Shown: positions 33,906 through 37,925 of the stretch, one piece after another
Numbering within the stretch: the stretch's first letter is position 1
How the letters are laid out: each line of letters opens with the position of its first letter
NCBI GenBank assembly: GCA_947647115.1
Contig: CANSJB010000004.1
Coordinates: forward strand, 1-37,925
DNA from: an uncultured Clostridium sp.
GTDB taxonomy: Bacteria > Bacillota > Clostridia > TANB77 > CAG-508
DNA: 37,925 nucleotides
Direction: 5' to 3'
Made by a program: the position numbers and the translations under genes
The notes under the pieces: model-generated
What the model was told of the DNA's origin: nothing
The model's database searches: none
Seen by the model: the letters and a program-made list of their open reading frames with translations, nothing else

Positions 33906-34409
33906 TTAAGCATTTGCTTCTTTTTGAAGCTTTACTTGATCTAATGCTACTGCCAACTTGGTAATATTGCCAAGTAAAGCTCCAGCCAATTTTGCCATAA
34001 GTTCTTGTCTTGATGGTAATTTTGCTAAGGTGATAATTTCTTCTGCTGTCATTACTTTTCCATCTATAATTCCACCTTTAATTTTGTAAAAATCATTCTT
34101 TTTTGTAAAGTTATAAATTACTTTTGATGGTTCTAAATAGTCCTCTGTTCCTATAATTACTGCTGTTGGACCTTCTAATAATTCATCTAAACCATTTTCA
34201 CCATTTTCATTTAATGCTCTTTTTACAATGTTATTTTTAATAACTTTATATTCAGAGTTCACATTTCTTAGTTCTGTTCTTAATTTTGTTACATCTGAAA
34301 CGTTAATACCTCTATAATCTGTTAAAAGAATTACTTTTGCTTCTTTTAATTTCTCTGCTAGTTTTTTTACTTCTTCTTCTTTTTGTTTAATTATTTTCTC
34401 GCTTGCCAT
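33906..34409 (-). CDS. rplJ: 50S ribosomal protein L10
   Basis: The 167-residue protein anchors L7/L12 dimers to 23S rRNA. Motifs are LLTDYRGINVSDVTKLR, YKVIKNNIVKRAL and LEGPTAVIIG, with the C-terminal helix that binds L7/L12. AGGAGGTG precedes the ATG. The upstream leader carries an autoregulatory structure. Confidence 0.97.
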   Translation of the reverse strand: MASEKIIKQKEEEVKKLAEKLKEAKVILLTDYRGINVSDVTKLRTELRNVNSEYKVIKNNIVKRALNENGENGLDELLEGPTAVIIGTEDYLEPSKVIYNFTKKNDFYKIKGGIIDGKVMTAEEIITLAKLPSRQELMAKLAGALLGNITKLAVALDQVKLQKEANA

Positions 34410-34430
34410 TTTTTCACCTCCTATAATTTT

Positions 34431-34560
34431 AAAAAATATCCAATTAATAATTGCCTAAAGTCCATGGGCAAAGATTAATTGGATAACTATCCGATTCTTT
34501 CCTTGCCTCGGTAAGACTTAAAATCAACAAAGATATGCTTACTTTCTTTGGCTATTATTA
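34431..34560 (-). promoter_or_regulatory. L10 leader with terminator-like attenuator
   Basis: The 153-base rplA-rplJ gap on the minus strand has the sequence TCTTACCGAGGCAAGGAAAG typical of L10-binding leaders, then alternative stems. The last is a perfect intrinsic terminator: ATCCAATTAAT pairs with ATTAATTGGAT, followed by a T run (34485-34431). GGATAGTTATCC just before it can form a competing stem. L10 (with L12) binding should favour termination and so lower rplJL expression. Confidence 0.8.
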
Positions 34561-34562
34561 AT

Positions 34563-35246
34563 TTATTTTTGATCAATATACATACTTGGTCCCATTGTAG
34601 TTGAGATTGCTACACTTTTAACATATTGGCCTTTTGCTGCAACTGGTTTTGCTTTTATAATAGCATTCATAATGGTTTCATAGTTTTCAAACAATTTACT
34701 TGTTCCAAATGATACTTTTCCAAAACCTAGGTGAATAATGTTATTTTTGTCAAGTCTATATTCTACTTTACCTGATTTAATTTCTGCAATTGCTTTTGTT
34801 ACATCCATTGTTACAGTTCCTGATTTAGGGTTTGGCATTAATCCTTTTGGTCCTAATACTTTACCTAATCTTCCTACAACGCCCATCATATCTGGTGTTG
34901 CTACGATAACATCATAATCAAACCAATTTTCTTTTTCAATTTTTGGTATTAATTCTTCTGCTCCAACAAAGTCAGCTCCTGCTTTTGTAGCTTCTTCTGC
35001 TTTTGGTCCTTTTGCAAATACTAATACTCTTTGTGTTTTACCAGTTCCATTTGGAAGAACAGTGGTACCTCTTACTTGTTGATCTGCTTGTTTTGAATCA
35101 ACACCTAATTTAACATGTAGTTCTACTGTTTCATCAAATTTTGTTTTTGGCATTTTTTCAATTGTTTCTAATGCTTCTTTTGCATCATACAATTTTTTTC
35201 TATCAACTAGCTTCTCAGCTTCTTGATATCTTTTACCTCTTTTCAT
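34563..35246 (-). CDS. rplA: 50S ribosomal protein L1
   Basis: The 227-residue protein matches L1: [20 protein letters not shown] at the start, [20 protein letters not shown] and [11 protein letters not shown] in the middle. It binds 23S rRNA at the E-site stalk and often represses its own operon. It lies 73 bases after rplK with AGGAGG upstream. Confidence 0.98.
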   Translation of the reverse strand: MKRGKRYQEAEKLVDRKKLYDAKEALETIEKMPKTKFDETVELHVKLGVDSKQADQQVRGTTVLPNGTGKTQRVLVFAKGPKAEEATKAGADFVGAEELIPKIEKENWFDYDVIVATPDMMGVVGRLGKVLGPKGLMPNPKSGTVTMDVTKAIAEIKSGKVEYRLDKNNIIHLGFGKVSFGTSKLFENYETIMNAIIKAKPVAAKGQYVKSVAISTTMGPSMYIDQK

Positions 35247-35319
35247 ATTTACCTCCTTTGGTTCAAGCGAAAGCTTTTATATACTTTCTCCCAATTTTTA
35301 TTTGTAGTTATTTTATATT

Positions 35320-35748
35320 TTAGTCTACTACTACAATACCCATAGACCTTGCAGTTCCTGCAACCATACTCATTGCTGCTTCTAGTGATGCTGCATTTAA
35401 GTCTGGCATTTTTTTCTTTGCAATTTCTTCTACTTGCGCTTTTGTTATTTTTGCAACTTTATCCATATTAGGTTTTCCAGAACCTTTTTCTATTTTTGCA
35501 GCTTGTTTAATTAAAACTGCCATAGGTGGCTCTTTGGTAATAAATTCAAATGATTTATCTTTATAAACTGTAATAACAACTGGAATAATAGTATTTCCCA
35601 TTTGTGCTGTTTTGTCATTGAATTGTTTTACGAAATCCATAATATTAACACCACTTGCACCCAATGCTGGACCTACTGGTGGAGCTGGACTTGCCTTTCC
35701 TGCTGGAATTTGTAATTTAATTACACTTCCTATTTCTTTTTCTGCCAT
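35320..35748 (-). CDS. rplK: 50S ribosomal protein L11
   Basis: The 142-residue protein contains the prolines of the N-terminal factor-binding domain ([20 protein letters not shown]) and the rRNA-binding C-terminal domain ([20 protein letters not shown]). The ATG at 35748 is chosen because AAAGGAGGTG stands six bases before it; the GTG three codons earlier lies inside that site. Confidence 0.98.
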   Translation of the reverse strand: MAEKEIGSVIKLQIPAGKASPAPPVGPALGASGVNIMDFVKQFNDKTAQMGNTIIPVVITVYKDKSFEFITKEPPMAVLIKQAAKIEKGSGKPNMDKVAKITKAQVEEIAKKKMPDLNAASLEAAMSMVAGTARSMGIVVVD

Positions 35749-35813
35749 GTTTAGCACCTCCTTTTAAGTTTAAAATATGTATATTAATCTAAAAAATATA
35801 GATAATAAGCTAT

Positions 35814-36350
35814 TTATTTTATTTTTTGAACTTGTGAAAATTCTAGCTCTACTGGGGTTTCCCTTCCAAACATAGATACTAATACTTTTACTTTATGTTT
35901 TTCTTTGTTAATTTCTGTTACAGTACCTGTAAAGTCGGTTAATGGACCATCCATAATACGAACAGATTCATTGACATCATAGTCTACATTAACTTCTGGT
36001 TTTTCAAAGCCCATTTTCCTAATTTCTTCATCTGTTAATGGAATTGGATCTGTTCCAGAACCAACAAAGCCTGTAACACCTCTTGTATTTCTTACAATAT
36101 ACCAAGTTTTTTCTGTTACAATCATTTTAATTAATACATACCCTGGAAAAACCTTTTTTAGGTTTGTTTTTCTTTGACCTTCTTTAATTTCTATTTGCTC
36201 CTCCATTGGAACAATAATTTCAAAAAAGAATTCTTCTAACTCCCTATTTTTAATGGTTTTTTCTAAGTCTGTTTTAACTTTATTTTCATACCCAGAATAA
36301 GTATGTACTACATACCATCTTGGTATTAATTCTTCTTTTTCTTGAGACAT
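35814..36350 (-). CDS. nusG: transcription termination/antitermination factor NusG
   Basis: The 178-residue factor has the NGN domain ([49 protein letters not shown]) and a C-terminal KOW domain ([20 protein letters not shown]). It binds RNA polymerase and couples it to ribosome or Rho. It lies 18 bases after secE. Confidence 0.97.
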   Translation of the reverse strand: MSQEKEELIPRWYVVHTYSGYENKVKTDLEKTIKNRELEEFFFEIIVPMEEQIEIKEGQRKTNLKKVFPGYVLIKMIVTEKTWYIVRNTRGVTGFVGSGTDPIPLTDEEIRKMGFEKPEVNVDYDVNESVRIMDGPLTDFTGTVTEINKEKHKVKVLVSMFGRETPVELEFSQVQKIK

Positions 36351-36368
36351 TTTTTAAGCCTCCTTATT

Positions 36369-36761
36369 TTATTCATTTACAGTATTATTGGTAGCTTGGT
36401 TATTGTTTGTAGTAGAGTTTGTTTGTTCATTTGCCTGTGTATTATTATTTTGTGTATTGTTTGTAGTTTCATTGTTGACTGTATTTTGTGATTCTCCATT
36501 TACAGCATTATTTGTTGTTTGTTCATTATGAGATTCCACAAAACCTTTTATTTTATCAATTCCATAACTGTTCATACTTTCAAATGCTAAATCAAGTACA
36601 AATACAATAACAGCGGTAATTAGTACAATAGTAATAACGGCAATAGTATTGTTAACAAGTTGTTTTGGTGTTGGCCAAATTACTCTTTTCAATTCTGCCT
36701 TGAAATCTTTAAAAAAATGTTTATTTTCTTTTTTTTCTTTATCTGTTACATCTTTAGGCAT
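36369..36761 (-). CDS. secE: preprotein translocase subunit SecE with a long Asn/Thr/Gln-rich tail
   Basis: Residues about 17-60 are ordinary SecE: the amphipathic helix HFFKDFKAELKRVIWPTPKQ and one membrane helix (AVITIVLITAVIVFVLDLAF), which clamps SecY. Residues about 84-130 form a low-complexity tail made largely of Asn, Thr, Gln and Glu. Bacillota SecE is usually about 60-70 residues, so this tail is an addition; by SecE topology it would be outside the membrane. Position between rpmG and nusG is standard. Confidence 0.95.
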   Translation of the reverse strand: MPKDVTDKEKKENKHFFKDFKAELKRVIWPTPKQLVNNTIAVITIVLITAVIVFVLDLAFESMNSYGIDKIKGFVESHNEQTTNNAVNGESQNTVNNETTNNTQNNNTQANEQTNSTTNNNQATNNTVNE

Positions 36762-36784
36762 TTTCTTTTCCCCCTCAATAAGGT

Positions 36785-36949
36785 TTATTTTGTTTCTTTA
36801 TGTGTTGTACGTTTTTTGCAGAATTTGCAATATTTAACAACCTCTAGTCTATCTGTATTGTTTTTTTTGTTTTTTTCAGTTAAATAATTTCTTCTCTTAC
36901 ATTCTGTACATTCTAATGTAATTGGTTCTCTTGCTCCCTTTGCAGCCAT
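36785..36949 (-). CDS. rpmG: 50S ribosomal protein L33
   Basis: The 54-residue protein starts [20 protein letters not shown] and ends [15 protein letters not shown]. The four cysteines (C-x-x-C twice) mark the zinc-binding form of L33. GGAGGTG precedes the ATG. It is the first gene of the rpmG-secE-nusG-rplK-rplA run. Confidence 0.95.
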   Translation of the reverse strand: MAAKGAREPITLECTECKRRNYLTEKNKKNNTDRLEVVKYCKFCKKRTTHKETK

Positions 36950-36991
36950 TTAACACACCTCCAGCTTATTTTGCTTTTTGATTTCATTTTT

Positions 36992-37020
36992 TTAAGCGTA
37001 TGCTTCTTGCATACGCTTAA
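36992..37020 (-). promoter_or_regulatory. perfect 12-bp hairpin at the 5' end of the rpmG mRNA
   Basis: TTAAGCGTATGC and its exact complement enclose five bases. It lies just after the -10 element, so it would be at the very 5' end of the mRNA or act as an operator. On the minus strand an A run, not a T run, follows, so it is not a terminator of this direction. Confidence 0.7.
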
Positions 37021-37022
37021 TT

Positions 37023-37051
37023 ATTCTATCATCTTTTTCCTTATATGTCAA
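37023..37051 (-). promoter_or_regulatory. promoter of the rpmG-secE-nusG-rplKA operon
   Basis: On the minus strand TTGACA, 17 bases, TAGAAT: a strong match, about 75 bases before the rpmG ATG. Confidence 0.8.
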
Positions 37052-37179
37052 CCTTTGTCATTTATTTTTTAGCAATTATTTTTTTGGCACCCTTTTTTGA
37101 CATTTTAAGACCTTATCATTTTACTATTTTCTAAGTGCTCTATTTCTCTTTTGTATTTTACTTATCCTTTTTATCGCCT

Positions 37180-37925
37180 TTAAGGCTTAGGGCTACAATT
37201 CAAAAGTGGTCTGAACGCAACAGTGTAGATGCTATTGACAGCATCAAACATGTTCCTGTTGTCGTAGGGGTTAACGCCGCCATAACAGTTACCACCTCTA
37301 CAGGCGCAAGGGTAATCAGAGCCCTCATATGTGTAAGAGGAGTATTCTGTTGACCATTCATAGGTGTTTGAGACCATATCATGAATGTTACAAGCTATAT
37401 CATTATTTGCTCCTGTGTTTGCTAAACTACTGTTATTTGAACTTTGAGTTGCATAACTTTCTTTTCCATCTGCATACGTTTGTATAAATATGATTGCTGT
37501 ATCCCATGCATAACTATTGACTAAATCACTTTTTACTACTCCACTTTGATACATGTTTTTTGATACTTTTGATGCATTTGCTTGTGTAATCCAATTCCAC
37601 AATGTTCCTTCTACATAATTCATACTTCCATCACTTTGTGTTCTAAATGCTGTCGATGGCTTAGATAATGGCTTCGCATTTACTAATTTTTCTTCTTCTG
37701 TACTTTTTGTACTGTCATATCCACTTCCATAACTTGCTGTATATCTTGCTATATAATAGCCTCCATTTGCCTCTGCATTTTTTAAGAAATTTCCTAAATC
37801 ATCTGCTATTTCATTTTTTCCTGCTATCTTTTCTGTTAATTCCATATGATATAAACCTATTTGATAACTCTCTTGATATTGTAAATCTGTTTGGGTTGCA
37901 CCTTCTGCTTTTTTATACTGAGCTA
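37180..37925 (-). CDS. formylglycine-enzyme-type surface protein, 5' part outside the window
   Basis: The frame is open to the window edge; an internal ATG at 37845 is not the likely start. The visible 247 residues resemble the C-terminal domain of the prepilin-like protein at 13513-15340: GGYYIARYTASYGSGYDSTK, WDTAIIFIQTY, NIHDMVSNTYEWSTEY, CACRGGNCYGG and a final FRPLL. This is the FGE/SUMF1-type C-lectin fold. The fold ends with the expected R-G-G written AGA GGT GGT, with no frameshift. By analogy the missing N-terminus is probably a prepilin-like anchor. It is an outer-surface protein of unknown ligand. Confidence 0.8.
   Translation of the reverse strand, partial: AQYKKAEGATQTDLQYQESYQIGLYHMELTEKIAGKNEIADDLGNFLKNAEANGGYYIARYTASYGSGYDSTKSTEEEKLVNAKPLSKPSTAFRTQSDGSMNYVEGTLWNWITQANASKVSKNMYQSGVVKSDLVNSYAWDTAIIFIQTYADGKESYATQSSNNSSLANTGANNDIACNIHDMVSNTYEWSTEYSSYTYEGSDYPCACRGGNCYGGVNPYDNRNMFDAVNSIYTVAFRPLLNCSPKP

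Noticed and set aside
36992-37020. hairpin as a terminator of the surface-protein or rpmG transcripts
   Set aside because: On the minus strand an A run follows the stem, not a T run, and it sits between a promoter and its gene.

Overview
The window looks like a chromosomal segment of an AT-rich (about 30% GC by eye), spore-former-related Bacillota of class Clostridia, probably an uncultured gut-type lineage. Supporting signs are the AT-rich codon use, a C-A-B ordered GatCAB operon, a Spo0A-type DNA-binding domain, the remnant of an alpha/beta-type small acid-soluble spore protein, clostridial type-IV-prepilin-like surface proteins, an AddB helicase-nuclease and an L10-leader-controlled ribosomal operon. 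No rRNA or tRNA genes and no CRISPR array were seen.

Layout. 1-4.1 kb is an accessory island on the minus strand: a HEPN-like protein, a 770-base hairpin-rich gap, an AlbA/Schlafen-type regulator and a secreted thermonuclease. 4.2-6.5 kb holds an orphan small gene, a spore-protein remnant, hpf, rpsT and a small membrane protein. 6.6-9.9 kb is gatCAB. 10.0-13.3 kb holds an orphan Spo0A-C-domain gene and adhE. 13.5-16.8 kb holds a prepilin-like surface protein with a formylglycine-enzyme-type C-terminal domain, a CYTH-domain gene and a small unknown. 16.9-20.6 kb on the plus strand holds leuS and a putative zinc peptidase. 20.8-28.8 kb is a minus-strand DNA-repair and salvage cluster: ogg, addB, pgeF, ldcA, udg and a broken gltD-like gene. 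29-37 kb holds yitT, a radical SAM gene, rnc, acpP, plsX, then rplL-rplJ-rplA-rplK-nusG-secE-rpmG. A second formylglycine-enzyme-type surface protein runs off the right edge.

Main result. Four genes (adhE three times, and addB, ldcA and the prepilin-like gene once each) are interrupted in frame by a single extra C placed directly before a glycine GGA codon. Each time the zero-frame codon becomes CGG followed by A (tetranucleotide CGGA). Reading on in the +1 frame restores the conserved protein at all six places: AdhE catalytic-domain glycines, the AddB nuclease motif, the LdcA N-terminus and the Arg-Gly-Gly motif of the surface protein. No other gene of ordinary composition has an in-frame CGG codon. 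The only four in-frame CGG codons read without a shift are in two genes of odd composition (the Spo0A-C-like and CYTH genes). The simplest reading is that CGG is unassigned or starved in this organism and CGGA is read by efficient +1 frameshifting or as a four-base glycine codon. I cannot run the tRNA search, alignment or proteomics that would settle this, and I cannot tell from sequence alone whether it has been described.

Other points of interest are a 124-bp MITE-like palindrome that supplies the stop codon of pgeF and has a half copy next to addB, an 11-bp-period operator-like array before the zinc peptidase, and a long Asn/Thr-rich tail on SecE.
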